A stretch of DNA of 64,000 bases from Natrononativus amylolyticus (GCF_024362525.1 NZ_CP101458.1:2294001-2358000); one strand, 5' to 3'; positions 52,931 to 62,740 are shown, counted from the stretch's first letter. Notes: generated by a model not told the origin, from the sequence alone. Numbers and translations are program-made.

Positions 52931-54796
52931 TCAGTCGTCGTCGGCGCCGACGTCGGCCGCGACGCCGTCACCGGTTCGGCGAGCCGTCTGCATGTTGTCG
53001 TAGCCGATCTTGAACAGCGACAGCGCGAGTCCGATGAGGATCGCGATGATGACGAGCTGAACCACGGCCGACAGCTGCGGGATCAGCGTCGTCTCCGCCT
53101 CGGCCGTGATGCCGAGTAGCCGTCCCCCGAGGATCTGGTAGAGGCCGACCCAGCTCAGGCCGATGATCGTGATGAATCCCATCAGCGCCATCGGGCCGCC
53201 GGTGGAGATCAGCTGTTTGGACTGGCTCCAGTTGGCCAGCCAGATGGTGGCGGTGAGCAGCGCCAGCGAGGCGAGCAGCTGGTTCGCGCCGCCGAACAGC
53301 GTCCAGAGATCCTCCCACCGGCCGCTGCCGAGCAGGAAGAACGCGACGACCGCGATGATCGACGTGTTGACGTAGCGGTTCGCCGCGTACTCCTCGACGG
53401 CCGTCTCGGGCGTGCCGATGATCTCCTCGAGCATGTACCGACCCAGGCGGACGGCGGTGTCCATGCTCGTCAGCAGGAAGCTCGCCAGCACGAGCGCCAT
53501 GAACGGCGCGGCGTATTCGAACGGGATGCCGAACGCGGTGAGGATCGCGCCGCCGCCGGTCGCGAAGTTCGGCAGCGCGAGCCCGATCCCGCCGGCACCG
53601 GCCGGGATCGCGACGAGCGTCACCGCACAGAGGGCGACCGCCGCGAGCAGGCCCTCCGCGAGCATCCCCCCGTAGCCGATCAACCGCGCGTCGGTCTCCT
53701 TGTTCAGCTGTTTGGCCGTCGTCCCCGAGGAGACCAGCGAGTGGAAGCCGCTGATCGTCCCGCACGCGATGGTGAGGAACAACAGCGGGAACAGCGGCAT
53801 GAGCGGGATCATATCCGCGAGCGGCCCGCCCTGTCCGAGGAAGCCGTACCAGGCCCCGGTCGTGATCTCGAAGCTCAGCGCCTCGCCGGTCTCGGGGTGG
53901 ACCGCGTCGCTGCCCATCCCGGTGATGTACGTGCCGACGATGACCGCGAGCAGGCTCCCACCGACCCCCGTGTACAGGAGGAACGACGAGAGGTAGTCAC
54001 GCGGCTGCAACAGCATCCACACCGGCAGGACGCTGGCGGCCGCCCCGTAGACGAGCATCACCAGCACCCACGCGCCGATGTTCGCGCTGTCGAGCAACTC
54101 GGGGAAGAACAGCGCCGAGTCGAACAGCACGATCGTTCCCGCGGGGTAGTCGCCGGGAACGATCGCCAGCGGGTACTGGATGCCGACCCAGACCGACGCG
54201 AAGACGCCCGTGACGAAGACGACCGTCCCGACCGAGAACGGCAGCCCCAGCTGGTAGAGCCAGAGCCCGAAGACGAACGCGAGCGTGACGTACAGCAGGC
54301 TCGCGGTCGCCGCCGACGGGTAGGCGTTCAACACGACGCCGATGACGAGCGCGAACACCGCTACGACCAGGATCGTCAACAGGAACGCGAACCACAGCAG
54401 CATGTTCTTCCCGCGCTCGCCGACGTACTGGCCGATGATGTAGCCGATCGACTTCCCCTCGTGTCGCAGGCTGCTCGACAGCGAGACGAAGTCGTGGACC
54501 GCGCCGAGCAGCGGGTTGCCGATGGCGACCCACAGCACCGCCGGCACCCAGCCCCAGACCAGCGCGGCCGTGATCGGCCCGACGACCGGCGCTCCCCCCG
54601 CGATACTCGAGTAGTGATGCCCCAGTAGCACCGGCTTTTTTGCCGGCACGTACTCCTGTCCGTCCTGATACTTGTGCGCCGGCGTCTCCCGGCTGTCGTC
54701 GAGGTCGACGAACTGCGAGAGGTACCTCCCGTACCCGATGTACGCGACGGTAAACGTCGTTAACACCAGTGCGACAATCCATATCACTCCTACCAT
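52931..54796 (-). CDS. cstA: Carbon starvation protein CstA
   Basis: The 621-residue protein has about 16 membrane spans and the conserved LGHHYSSIAGGAPVVGPITA near the start, as in the CstA peptide/pyruvate transporter family. In bacteria related proteins take up peptides or pyruvate under carbon limitation. The start is at a poorly spaced ATG near AT-rich DNA (54797-54860) that holds its promoter. It stands alone. Confidence 0.9.
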   Translation of the reverse strand: MVGVIWIVALVLTTFTVAYIGYGRYLSQFVDLDDSRETPAHKYQDGQEYVPAKKPVLLGHHYSSIAGGAPVVGPITAALVWGWVPAVLWVAIGNPLLGAVHDFVSLSSSLRHEGKSIGYIIGQYVGERGKNMLLWFAFLLTILVVAVFALVIGVVLNAYPSAATASLLYVTLAFVFGLWLYQLGLPFSVGTVVFVTGVFASVWVGIQYPLAIVPGDYPAGTIVLFDSALFFPELLDSANIGAWVLVMLVYGAAASVLPVWMLLQPRDYLSSFLLYTGVGGSLLAVIVGTYITGMGSDAVHPETGEALSFEITTGAWYGFLGQGGPLADMIPLMPLFPLLFLTIACGTISGFHSLVSSGTTAKQLNKETDARLIGYGGMLAEGLLAAVALCAVTLVAIPAGAGGIGLALPNFATGGGAILTAFGIPFEYAAPFMALVLASFLLTSMDTAVRLGRYMLEEIIGTPETAVEEYAANRYVNTSIIAVVAFFLLGSGRWEDLWTLFGGANQLLASLALLTATIWLANWSQSKQLISTGGPMALMGFITIIGLSWVGLYQILGGRLLGITAEAETTLIPQLSAVVQLVIIAILIGLALSLFKIGYDNMQTARRTGDGVAADVGADDD

Positions 54797-54959
54797 GTTT
54801 GTTTCTCCCTAGCTGTGCGTCGGAGGGCATGACTATAAATATAATTTATTGTAGATTCTACCAGTTTACAGCAAATTCAGATCCGGCGGGGAAACGGACG
54901 GGCACCGATCGCTGCTCGAGAGTGGTATCCGGCGGCCCGAACGCGGCCGTCGACGGCGG

Positions 54960-55934
54960 TCACTCCGTCCGCGGTCGGCCGTCGACCGCCGAGATGTCGA
55001 GCGCGGCGGCGACCTCCTCGAGGACGCCCCCTTTGACCTCCTCGACGCGCGTCTCGATCGTCGCCGCGACCGGGACGTCGAACTCGCGTTCTATGTACTC
55101 GAGGCGCTCGCGCTCGGTCGCGACCCGCTCGCGGAGGTAGCGCGCGCCGCGGCCCTCCTCGTGGGGGTCCGGCGCGGGCGTCAGGCGGTTAACGACGAGC
55201 CCCCGAACGGGCAACTCAGCCTCCGACAGCGTCTCGAGCGAGCGGCTCGTCTCCCGGATCGAGAGCTCGTCGGGGTTCAACACGAGGTAGAAGGCGGCGT
55301 CCTCTCGCAGCACCTCGCCGGCGAACTCGAACCGCTCCTTGCGCTCCCGGAGTCGCGCGAGGATCGGGTCGCCGTCCATCACCCGCCGGGGCTCCTGGTT
55401 GCCGATCGCCGCCTTCTCGAAGAGGTCGATGCTGCGCTCGCGTTTGTGTATCAGCCGATCGATCCAGCGCTCGAGCAGCTCCGGCAGCGCGAGCAACCGC
55501 AGGGTCGACCCCGTCGGCGAGGTGTCGAACACCACCCGATCGTAGGGGTCTGCGCTGTCCATCACCTCGATGAAGCGGTCGAACAGCGCCGCCTCGTAGG
55601 CGCCGGGGGTCTGGTGGGCCATCTCGAGTTGGATGTCGACCTCGTTGACCATCGCCGCGCTCAGCTGGGAGGTGAGCTGCTTTCGCAGGTCGAGCAGGTG
55701 GTTCTGGACCTCCCGCTCCGGGTCGATCTCGAGCGCCGAGAGCCCCTCGTACCCCTCGACCGGGCGGGGCTCGTCGCCGAACTCCTGGTCGAAGACGTCC
55801 GCCGTGCTGTGTGCCGGGTCCGTCGAGACGACGAGCGTCTCGAGGCCGGCGTCGACGCACTCGAGGGCGTAGGCGCTCGAGACGGTGGTCTTGCCGACGC
55901 CGCCCTTCCCGCCGAAGAAGACGAATCGCGCCAT
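54960..55934 (-). CDS. arsA: ArsA/Get3-type ATPase
   Basis: The 324-residue protein starts MARFVFFGGKGGVGKTTVSS with a deviant Walker A and has the DTSPTGSTLRLLALPE switch that corresponds to the DTAPTGHTLRLL of ArsA. Such ATPases insert tail-anchored proteins or, with arsenite permease, pump arsenite. No arsenite gene is nearby, so a Get3-like role is likelier. Its start overlaps the stop of the 98-residue gene (TGATG), indicating translational coupling. Confidence 0.82.
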   Translation of the reverse strand: MARFVFFGGKGGVGKTTVSSAYALECVDAGLETLVVSTDPAHSTADVFDQEFGDEPRPVEGYEGLSALEIDPEREVQNHLLDLRKQLTSQLSAAMVNEVDIQLEMAHQTPGAYEAALFDRFIEVMDSADPYDRVVFDTSPTGSTLRLLALPELLERWIDRLIHKRERSIDLFEKAAIGNQEPRRVMDGDPILARLRERKERFEFAGEVLREDAAFYLVLNPDELSIRETSRSLETLSEAELPVRGLVVNRLTPAPDPHEEGRGARYLRERVATERERLEYIEREFDVPVAATIETRVEEVKGGVLEEVAAALDISAVDGRPRTE

Positions 55935-56230
55935 CAGAAGTGGTACTGGTGACCCTTGCGCTCGATCACCGACTGGCGGTCCCACAGCCGCCGCTCCCAG
56001 GCCTCGTACTCGTCCTCGAGGTACGGCAGGAGCTCGGCCGTGTAGTACGACACCGGACTCGGGATACCGAAGGCGTCCGGGAAACACGCCAGCATGAACG
56101 CGTCCTCGAGGTCCTCGGCCTCGGCTTCGATCTTCTCGTAGGCGGGGTGGGCGATCATGCCGTGGTAGAGCCCGCGGAGCCACTCCTCGAGGATGGCCCG
56201 GTAGGACGCGATCCGGTCGGCGAGTGTCAT
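55934..56230 (-). CDS. 98-residue helical partner of the ArsA-type ATPase
   Basis: The protein (MTLADRIASYRAILEEWLRG onward) is mostly helical and acidic with aromatic residues (AYEKIEAEAEDLEDAFMLAC, YYTAELLPYLEDEYEAWE). Its stop codon overlaps the ATPase start in TGATG, so both are made together. It may be a regulator or cargo adaptor of the ATPase. Family not recognised. Confidence 0.6.
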   Translation of the reverse strand: MTLADRIASYRAILEEWLRGLYHGMIAHPAYEKIEAEAEDLEDAFMLACFPDAFGIPSPVSYYTAELLPYLEDEYEAWERRLWDRQSVIERKGHQYHF

Positions 56231-56344
56231 CGTCGGTCATGCTCGGGGCCGAAGACTAAAAGATATCGCGTCGGGCCCGGTTCCGTCGCCGGCGGTGTCC
56301 GGGATACGACGTTTCTTCTCGCTCGAGCCCCAACGTGGTCGACG

Positions 56345-57568
56345 ATGCGATCGACGACGATTCCCGTCACCGTCCTCTCGGGCAGCCTCGGCGCGGGAAA
56401 GACGACGCTGGTCAACCACCTGCTGCGAAACGCCGGCGATCGGAACCTCGCCGTGCTGGTCAACGACATGGGGTCGGTGAACGTCGACGCCGACCTGGTC
56501 GCCGAGGGGTCGGACCTCGCGGTCGACGACGGCATCGCCGAGCTCTCGAACGGCTGCATCTGCTGTGAGCTCCAGGACGACCTCGAGACCGCTGTCGTTC
56601 GGCTGGCCCGCGAGCGCGAGTTCGACCACCTGCTCGTCGAGGCCTCCGGCATCTCGGAGCCGGCGCCGGTCGCCCGGCTGTTCACGACGGCCTCGCGGGT
56701 GGCCGCCCGCTACGAGATCGACGCCCTCGTCACGGTGCTCGACACCCGGCTCTTCCTCGACGCCTTCGACGGCGAGTCGGTGCCCGAGCGCCGGGGTGCC
56801 GACGAGGAGACGCGCCCGCTCTCGGACCTGCTGGTCGAACAGCTCGAGTGTTCGAACCTCGTTCTGCTCAACAAGGCCGACCAGTGTACGACCGCGGAGC
56901 TCGAGCGCGCCGAGGAGCTCGTCCGGACGCTCCGGCCGGGCGTCGAGACGGTCCGCACCGAGTTCAGCGCGGTCGATCCCGCCCGGCTGTTCGACACCGG
57001 CCTGTTCGATCCGGGACAGCTCGGCGAACTCGCGGGGTGGCACCGGGCGCTCGAGGACGGGGCCGCGGCGGGCGACGCCGGCCACGACCACCACGCCGAC
57101 GACGACCACGGCCACCGCCACCCGGACGAGGTCTACGGCGTCGATTCGTTCGTCGTCCGGGAGCGCCGGCCGCTCGATCCCCGGCAGTTCGCGGCGTTCC
57201 TCGAGGCGCTGCCGCCGACCGTCGTCCGATCGAAGGGGACTGCCTGGGTCGCCGGCAACGAACAACGGCTCACGGTCCACCAGGCCGGCCCGTCGGTACG
57301 GGTGACGGCGGCCGGGCCGTGGATCGCCTCGCTGCCCGAACTCGACCGGGAACTCTACCGGTCGAACCGGCCGGACCTCGAGTGGCACAACGAGCACGGT
57401 GACCGCCTGACGGAGCTCGTGTTCATCGGCACCGGCCTCGACGAACCCGCGCTGCGAGCGGCGCTCGAGGAGTGTCTGCTCGAGGAGCCGGCCGCGCCAG
57501 CCGGGACGAACGACGAGAGCCGGTTCCCCGCGGAACCGGGTGCAGAGCGCGTGCTCCGGGAGCCGTGA
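56345..57568 (+). CDS. CobW/G3E metallochaperone GTPase with His-rich loop
   Basis: The 407-residue protein has the P-loop GSLGAGKTTLVNHLL, the metal motif NGCICCELQDDLE (CxCC), SGISEPAPV and NKAD, typical of COG0523 GTPases that deliver metal ions such as zinc or cobalt. A histidine-rich loop (GHDHHADDDHGHRHPDE, about residue 242-258) can hold zinc. The C-terminal CobW_C domain follows. The ATG at 56345 is chosen; the upstream frame is arginine-rich non-coding. Confidence 0.87.
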   Translation: MRSTTIPVTVLSGSLGAGKTTLVNHLLRNAGDRNLAVLVNDMGSVNVDADLVAEGSDLAVDDGIAELSNGCICCELQDDLETAVVRLAREREFDHLLVEASGISEPAPVARLFTTASRVAARYEIDALVTVLDTRLFLDAFDGESVPERRGADEETRPLSDLLVEQLECSNLVLLNKADQCTTAELERAEELVRTLRPGVETVRTEFSAVDPARLFDTGLFDPGQLGELAGWHRALEDGAAAGDAGHDHHADDDHGHRHPDEVYGVDSFVVRERRPLDPRQFAAFLEALPPTVVRSKGTAWVAGNEQRLTVHQAGPSVRVTAAGPWIASLPELDRELYRSNRPDLEWHNEHGDRLTELVFIGTGLDEPALRAALEECLLEEPAAPAGTNDESRFPAEPGAERVLREP

Positions 57569-57649
57569 TGCGGTCCGCCGTCCGAGTCGTCCCGCCGATG
57601 AGGCCGGGTCACAGAAACGCCTAAGGAACCGACGCGCTCGTGTGATAGT

Positions 57650-57883
57650 ATGCCAGGGGACGCAGACGGCGACGCGGGTCGGAAGGGGTTTCGCGACGGG
57701 CTCGAGTCCTCCCAGGGAGATCCGCGGGTCCTGTTCGTGCTGAACGCGGCGCTCTCGGCGCTGTTCGGCTGGCTGATCGTGTGGGGACTCGACGTGTTAG
57801 GCGTCGTCGACTACGGCGCGACGACCGTCGCGGCCGCCGCGATCGTGCTGTTCGCGCTGACGTACGTCATGTCGCGGCGGTAG
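57650..57883 (+). CDS. Small two-span membrane protein
   Basis: The 77-residue protein has a polar, Gly/Asp-rich start and two spans (about 29-50 and 56-74), ending MSRR. Function unknown. It lies between CobW and the DUF4097 gene. Confidence 0.6.
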   Translation: MPGDADGDAGRKGFRDGLESSQGDPRVLFVLNAALSALFGWLIVWGLDVLGVVDYGATTVAAAAIVLFALTYVMSRR

Positions 57884-58033
57884 CCGGGCGAACGACTCCC
57901 GGAGTCGCTCGTCGCTCGCCGACCGACCGGCGCGCGCCGGGCACACGCGAACCGGGCCTCTCGGCTGGTTCAACGCGGCCAGCAGAAGAACGCTTCTGCG
58001 GAGGCTTATGCGGGCTGGCGTCGACGATCGGGT

Positions 58034-58831
58034 ATGGGACGACTCAGCGCACTGATCACCGCCGTCGTCGACGGAACGACGGCCGCGGCGACCGCACGGA
58101 CCGGTCACGAGGTCTCGAGGACGGAAACGCGACGGTACGAGCGGCCGCCGGCGCTCGCGGTCGACAGCCACAACGGTCGGATCGCCGTCCGCGGCGAGGA
58201 TCGCGACGACGTCGCGGTGACCGTCACGAAACGGGCCGCCACCGAAGACGCCCTCGAGGACGTTCGCGTCCGGGAACGCGGCGGGACGGAGGGGGCGCCG
58301 CTCCGGCTCGAGGCGGTGTTCGAGCGGCCGGTCGTCGACGCCGCCGTCGAGTTCGATATCGCGGTTCCCGCGGGCCTTCCCGTCGAGCGAATCGAGACGG
58401 CGAACGGGCGGATCGACGTCCGGGGCGTCGGCGGCGACCCGCGCCTGCGAAGCAAAAACGGGCGGATCGAGGCCCGAGAGATCGACGGCTACGTCGACCT
58501 GCGGAGCACGAACGGCCGGCTGGTCGCGCGGGACGTCGCGGGAATCGACGGCGCGGAGACGGTAAACGGCGCGATCGATCTCGAGGTCGAGTCGATCCGC
58601 GGCGAGACGACGATCGCCGCGACCAACGGCCGGATCGACCTCCTGGCGGGCCCGGAACTCGACGCGACGGTTCGCCTCGAGACGACCGTCGGCCGGATCG
58701 AGGCGTCGGCGTTCGGCCGGTCGGCCTCCGGCGTCGGCGGTGCAACGGTGACCGGAACGCTCGGGGACGGGCGCGATCGGCTCGCGGTCTCGACGACGGC
58801 GGGCGCCCTCGAGTTCGACCGCCGGGCGTAA
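58034..58831 (+). CDS. DUF4097 beta-strand repeat protein
   Basis: The 265-residue protein is built from short beta repeats with NGRI turns: ANGRIDVRG, KNGRIEARE, TNGRLVARD, TNGRIDLLAG, the pattern of DUF4097 beta-solenoid proteins. The repeat unit of about 20 residues is visible throughout. It has no signal peptide, so it is probably cytoplasmic. Role unknown. Confidence 0.75.
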   Translation: MGRLSALITAVVDGTTAAATARTGHEVSRTETRRYERPPALAVDSHNGRIAVRGEDRDDVAVTVTKRAATEDALEDVRVRERGGTEGAPLRLEAVFERPVVDAAVEFDIAVPAGLPVERIETANGRIDVRGVGGDPRLRSKNGRIEAREIDGYVDLRSTNGRLVARDVAGIDGAETVNGAIDLEVESIRGETTIAATNGRIDLLAGPELDATVRLETTVGRIEASAFGRSASGVGGATVTGTLGDGRDRLAVSTTAGALEFDRRA

Positions 58832-58924
58832 GCGGCGGCCCCGGCCGGGGCCGCCGGAAGGCCAGCGGGCGGGTAGCGTGGCGATGCGGAAGGTACTCAC
58901 CGGCGGGCCGACTCACGTATCCCA

Positions 58925-60523
58925 ATGGACGCTGGCCTCCGGTCGTATCGGTTCTCGAAGGCCGAGCTGGCGGTGTTCGTCTCGGGGATCGTGAGCATGG
59001 GCCTCGAGATCCTCGCCGTGCGGGTGGTCGCCCCGCAGTTCGGCAGCCACATCTACACGATCGGCGGCATTCTGACGGTGTTTCTCGCGGCGTTGAGTCT
59101 GGGCTACTGGCGCGGGGGCAAACGCGCGGCGGCCCACGCCTCGACCGACCGTCTCGTCTGGCTGTTCCTGCTGACGGCGGTTTACGTCGCCGTGCTCATC
59201 TTCGCGCGGGACCTCCTCCTCGTGGCGACGGCGACGATCCCGCTGCCCGCGCGGTACGCCTCGCTACCGGCGGTGATCCTGCTGTTCGGCCCGCCGACGT
59301 ACTTCCTCGGGTTCGTCAGCCCGTACGCCGCCCAGCTCTCACAGAAGGCCGACGTCGGCGCGGCCTCCGGCCACGTCTACGCCCTGGGGACGATCGGCAG
59401 CATCATCGGCTCGGCGGGAACGACGTTCCTCCTCATCCCTACTCTCAGCATCGACGGCGTCAGCCTGCTGTTCGGCCTCCTGCTGGTCTCGACCGCGCTC
59501 GTGCTGACGGTTCCCTCGCTCCCTCGCGTTCCCGTCGCCTCGATCGCCGTCGTCACCCTCCTGCTGTTCGCCGCCGCCGGCAGCGGATCGATGGGGTACA
59601 GCGTCCACGGCGAGGTCGTCCACCAGAGCCAGACGCCCTACCAGGAACTCGAGGTGATCGACCGGGGCTCCGAGCGGACGATGTTCCTAGACGGCACCCG
59701 CCACAGTGCGAAAGACCTCGAGGACCCCGACCGACACGTCTTCGCCTACACCGCCTACTTCCACCTGCCGTACCTCACCGTGGACGACCCCGACGAGATC
59801 GACCGGGCGCTGTTCGTCGGCGGCGGCGGGTACACCGGCCCCCAGAGTTTCGTCGAGCGCGACGAGAACGTCCACGTCGACGTCGTCGAGATCGACCCCG
59901 AAGTCACGGCCGCCGCGAAGGAGTACTTCGGGTTGGAGGAGAGCGAACGCCTCGAGGCCCACACCGGCGACGGCCGGCAGTTCCTCGAGGAGTCCGACGA
60001 GACCTACGACGTGATCGTCCTCGACGCCTACAAGCAGGACAACGTGCCGTTTCACCTGACCACGAGGGAGTTCATGGAACTCGCGAAAGAGCGCCTGAGC
60101 GACGACGGCGTGCTCGTCGCGAACGTCATCTCCGCGCCCAGCGGGCCGGCCTCGGAGTTCTACCGCGCCGAGTACCGGACGATGGAGGCGGTGTTCCCGC
60201 AGGTGTACAGCTTCCGCACCAGCGACACCGGCGCCGTCCAGAACATCCAGCTGGTGGCGACGAAAGACGACGAGCGACTGAGCCAGGAGACCCTTCAGGA
60301 GCGAAACGCCGAGCGCGAGATCGGCATCGACCTCGAGACGGCGGTCGGGTACTACGAGGGCGACGTCGATACGACGGGCGCGCCGGTGCTCGAGGACGAC
60401 AACGCACCCGTCGACAGCCTGCTCGATCCGATGGTCGGTCAGCGGTACGTGATCGAAGAAACCGACGGCGGAAACGAGAGCGAGACGGCCCGCCTCGCGG
60501 AGCCGCCGTCCGCCCGCGCCTGA
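58925..60523 (+). CDS. speE: Membrane-fused spermidine synthase-like protein
   Basis: The 532-residue protein joins six or seven N-terminal membrane spans (1-220) to a spermidine synthase domain with GGGYTGPQSF (near 300), VEIDPEVTAA, GDGRQFLEE and LDAYKQDNVPF. The soluble domain could transfer aminopropyl groups; the membrane part is shared with haloarchaeal and bacterial fusions. It is not certain that it makes spermidine, as haloarchaea have low polyamines. Confidence 0.8.
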   Translation: MDAGLRSYRFSKAELAVFVSGIVSMGLEILAVRVVAPQFGSHIYTIGGILTVFLAALSLGYWRGGKRAAAHASTDRLVWLFLLTAVYVAVLIFARDLLLVATATIPLPARYASLPAVILLFGPPTYFLGFVSPYAAQLSQKADVGAASGHVYALGTIGSIIGSAGTTFLLIPTLSIDGVSLLFGLLLVSTALVLTVPSLPRVPVASIAVVTLLLFAAAGSGSMGYSVHGEVVHQSQTPYQELEVIDRGSERTMFLDGTRHSAKDLEDPDRHVFAYTAYFHLPYLTVDDPDEIDRALFVGGGGYTGPQSFVERDENVHVDVVEIDPEVTAAAKEYFGLEESERLEAHTGDGRQFLEESDETYDVIVLDAYKQDNVPFHLTTREFMELAKERLSDDGVLVANVISAPSGPASEFYRAEYRTMEAVFPQVYSFRTSDTGAVQNIQLVATKDDERLSQETLQERNAEREIGIDLETAVGYYEGDVDTTGAPVLEDDNAPVDSLLDPMVGQRYVIEETDGGNESETARLAEPPSARA

Positions 60524-60600
60524 CGTCGTTCGGACCCGCCGCATCGAGTCGGTCCTCCCGGATCGGTGCTCGCCGTCGGCTGGCGAATTTACGACAGAAC

Positions 60601-60745
60601 CTCGCTCTATTGTGCTAGCACACCACAAAGCTCATGCCCGAGGAGTCCTAACGGAGGGGTAGCGGGGGTACTCCACTCACGGTGCATTCACTCCGCGCCG
60701 CCCCGCTTCGCATGCACCCGGGGATGTGCCCCCATCCCCGGTTTT
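60601..60745 (+). ncRNA. Candidate structured RNA ending in a terminator-like hairpin
   Basis: No gene is seen in the 306 bases between the SpeE and VOC genes. From 60611 they hold a perfect palindrome TGTGCTAGCACA, a stem GTGCAT/ATGCAC (60682-60717) and a 9-bp stem CCGGGGATG/CATCCCCGG (60718-60741) followed by TTTT. The run of stems could be the 3' leader of speE or a separate small RNA. No known RNA family was recognised. Confidence 0.35.
60718..60745 (+). terminator. Nine-pair hairpin with T tail
   Basis: Stem CCGGGGATG (60718-60726) and CATCCCCGG (60733-60741) with a 6-base loop is followed by TTTT. It is the clearest terminator-like signal in this part of the window, on the plus strand 195 bases after the SpeE stop codon. 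Confidence 0.5.
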
Positions 60746-60829
60746 CAGCGGTTCGAACCCGACGAGCGACGGGACCGATTCTCGGACGAGCCGGGTCGCT
60801 CGAGCGACAGATATCGCGACGACGCCGTG

Positions 60830-61441
60830 CTACACGCCCGCTCCCGTCGGCGCGTCCGGCAGGTTGAACTTCTCGGCGTCGATCCCCAGCTCCTCGAGCG
60901 CCGCCTCGAGGTGTCGCTCCTCGGCGAAGTCCACCCCGTCGTCCTCGCGCAGGCGCTGGGCGGTCGCGAGCACCTCGCCGCGGCGGTCGTCGGGGATGTC
61001 GAACTTGTCCGTCGAGAGCTCGATCGTGAGCCCGTTGTGGTCGCGGGTGTACAGCGAGTGGAAGATCCCCCGGTCGAACTCGTTGTAGCCGCGGTCGGCG
61101 TCCTCGAGGGCGGCCTTGACGTCCGCGAAGCGCTCGGGTTCGATCCGGAAGGAGAGGTGGTGGACCGAGCCGATCTGGTGCTGGAGGGGGCGCGGATCCG
61201 ACGGCCGGTCGTCGTTGACGAAGAAGGTGAGGATACGGCCGTCACCGGTGTCGAAGAAGAGGTGCGTCGAGTCGGGGTCGTCGAGGTTCGGCTGTTTGAG
61301 CACGAGCGGCATTCCGAGGAGGTCGCGGTAGAAGGCGATCGTGTCCTCGGTGTTGCTCCCGATGAGCGTGATGTGGTCGGTTCCGGCCATCCGGATCGGA
61401 CTGTCGGGACGATCGGCGGTGATCTCGAGTCGGTCTGCCAT
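60830..61441 (-). CDS. VOC superfamily glyoxalase/dioxygenase-like protein
   Basis: The 203-residue protein starts MADRLEITADRPDSPIRMAG and has DHITLIGSNTEDTIAFYRDL, then VHHLSFRIEPERFADVKAAL and YTRDHNGLTIELST, where H and E residues would hold the metal of VOC proteins. It resembles glyoxalase/ring-cleaving dioxygenase families. The start at 61441 excludes a longer non-coding frame. Substrate unknown. Confidence 0.8.
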   Translation of the reverse strand: MADRLEITADRPDSPIRMAGTDHITLIGSNTEDTIAFYRDLLGMPLVLKQPNLDDPDSTHLFFDTGDGRILTFFVNDDRPSDPRPLQHQIGSVHHLSFRIEPERFADVKAALEDADRGYNEFDRGIFHSLYTRDHNGLTIELSTDKFDIPDDRRGEVLATAQRLREDDGVDFAEERHLEAALEELGIDAEKFNLPDAPTGAGV

Positions 61442-61653
61442 ACCGGTCGGTACGGCGGGACGGTGTAAACCTCTGTCTCTGCGACGGTTCGAGTCCGCAG
61501 GGTCGCGTTCACCTCTCGCGAGTGCAAGATGGTCAGTTCTCGAGAGATTGTCGTCAATTGATTTATAGGAGGTCGTGAATGATATAAAAAGCGTGTAGCT
61601 GGACAGGCCAACCACTAAGGGGTCCACCCCTCGAGCGCCGGACGACTCTCTAC

Positions 61654-62145
61654 ATGCAACTGGAGCAGCCCGCCGAGCGGTCGGCGCACTCGAACTGGAA
61701 CGGAACCGTACCCGGCGGGGTCGACGCGAAGGTCGTCGCCACCGTCGTCGTCGCTGCGGGGCTCGCGGCGTCGTTGAACCTCCCCTACGGCGGCCCCCTC
61801 GCCGCGGCGGCCGCCTTCGCTCTTCTCACGTCCGGCGGCGTCGTCGTTCACCTCCTCGGCGAGCGCCGGCTGCGGCGCGTGACCGACGGCCTCGTCGAGC
61901 AGTGGGTCGACGCCGGCGGTCGCGTCGAGGACGTCACGCGCACTTCGGGGCTGCGAACCGAGTGGACGGTCCACACCGCCGCCGGCGACGTCACCGTCGG
62001 CGGCTTCGCGATGGCACCGATCTCCCGGCTCTCGATCACCCGCGACGGCATCGGCGAGGCGATGGCCGCCGCGGACGCCGAGCGACACCTCGAGCAGCTC
62101 GCCTCGGAGTGGTACCGGGAGCTGTTCGGCGGTCGCACGCGGTAG
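61654..62145 (+). CDS. Haloarchaeal membrane protein of unknown function
   Basis: The 163-residue protein has two adjacent hydrophobic spans (about 27-45 and 50-65) and a soluble C-terminal domain (RRVTDGLVEQWVDAGGRVED onward). It is probably a membrane protein with a cytoplasmic domain. Function unknown. It lies 67 bases before aIF1A on the same strand. Confidence 0.6.
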   Translation: MQLEQPAERSAHSNWNGTVPGGVDAKVVATVVVAAGLAASLNLPYGGPLAAAAAFALLTSGGVVVHLLGERRLRRVTDGLVEQWVDAGGRVEDVTRTSGLRTEWTVHTAAGDVTVGGFAMAPISRLSITRDGIGEAMAAADAERHLEQLASEWYRELFGGRTR

Positions 62146-62212
62146 ACCAGTTAGTGTGACACGCTAGCGGGCGTCACCAATCACTTAACCGTCGCTATCT
62201 CGTAGTAGAGGT

Positions 62213-62497
62213 GTGAGTGAAGAACACCAACGCCGGAACCTTCGGATGCCCTCGAGCGACGAGCTCTTCGCGGTCGTAACCGAACACAACGGCGGCAACC
62301 ACGTCAGAGTCCGCTGTGAGGACGGGAAGAATCGAATGGGCCGTATCCCCGGTCGGATGAAGTACCGGACCTGGATCAACGAGGACGACGTCGTGCTCGT
62401 CGAACCCTGGGACTGGCAGGACGAGAAGGCCAACATCGAGTGGCGCTACACCGACCAGGACGCAGCCCAGCTCCGGCGCGAAGGTCACATCGACTGA
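62213..62497 (+). CDS. eif1A: Translation initiation factor aIF1A
   Basis: The 94-residue protein is an S1-fold factor: [40 protein letters not shown] and [20 protein letters not shown], all typical of aIF1A, which helps the small subunit scan or accept the initiator tRNA. It starts at a GTG ([19 protein letters not shown]). A 5-bp inverted repeat GTGAC/GTCAC precedes it. Confidence 0.92.
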   Translation: MSEEHQRRNLRMPSSDELFAVVTEHNGGNHVRVRCEDGKNRMGRIPGRMKYRTWINEDDVVLVEPWDWQDEKANIEWRYTDQDAAQLRREGHID

Positions 62498-62740
62498 TCG
62501 AGAGACGTTTTCCAGGCAGCTTGCGCTCGAGCGACGGCGTTTTCCCTCGAGGAGCTACCGCTACCGCAGTTCTTCTCCGATCGGAGACGACTGCTGCGAG
62601 ATTGTCGTAATCGGGAGCGACGGCCACAGCGAGAGAAGAGACTGGGCCACGCGCCGATGGCTCGAGAGATCGCTCTCGGCGCGTCGGTCCGATAAAAAAC
62701 CGGGTTCAGGTCGCCGCGAGGCGACTCCGTGTAACCCGTG

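Noticed and set aside
57781-60618. 945-residue open frame on the plus strand over CobW-SpeE region
   Set aside because: It is an arginine-rich frame running over clear genes (DUF4097 and SpeE) in another phase, typical of GC-rich DNA.
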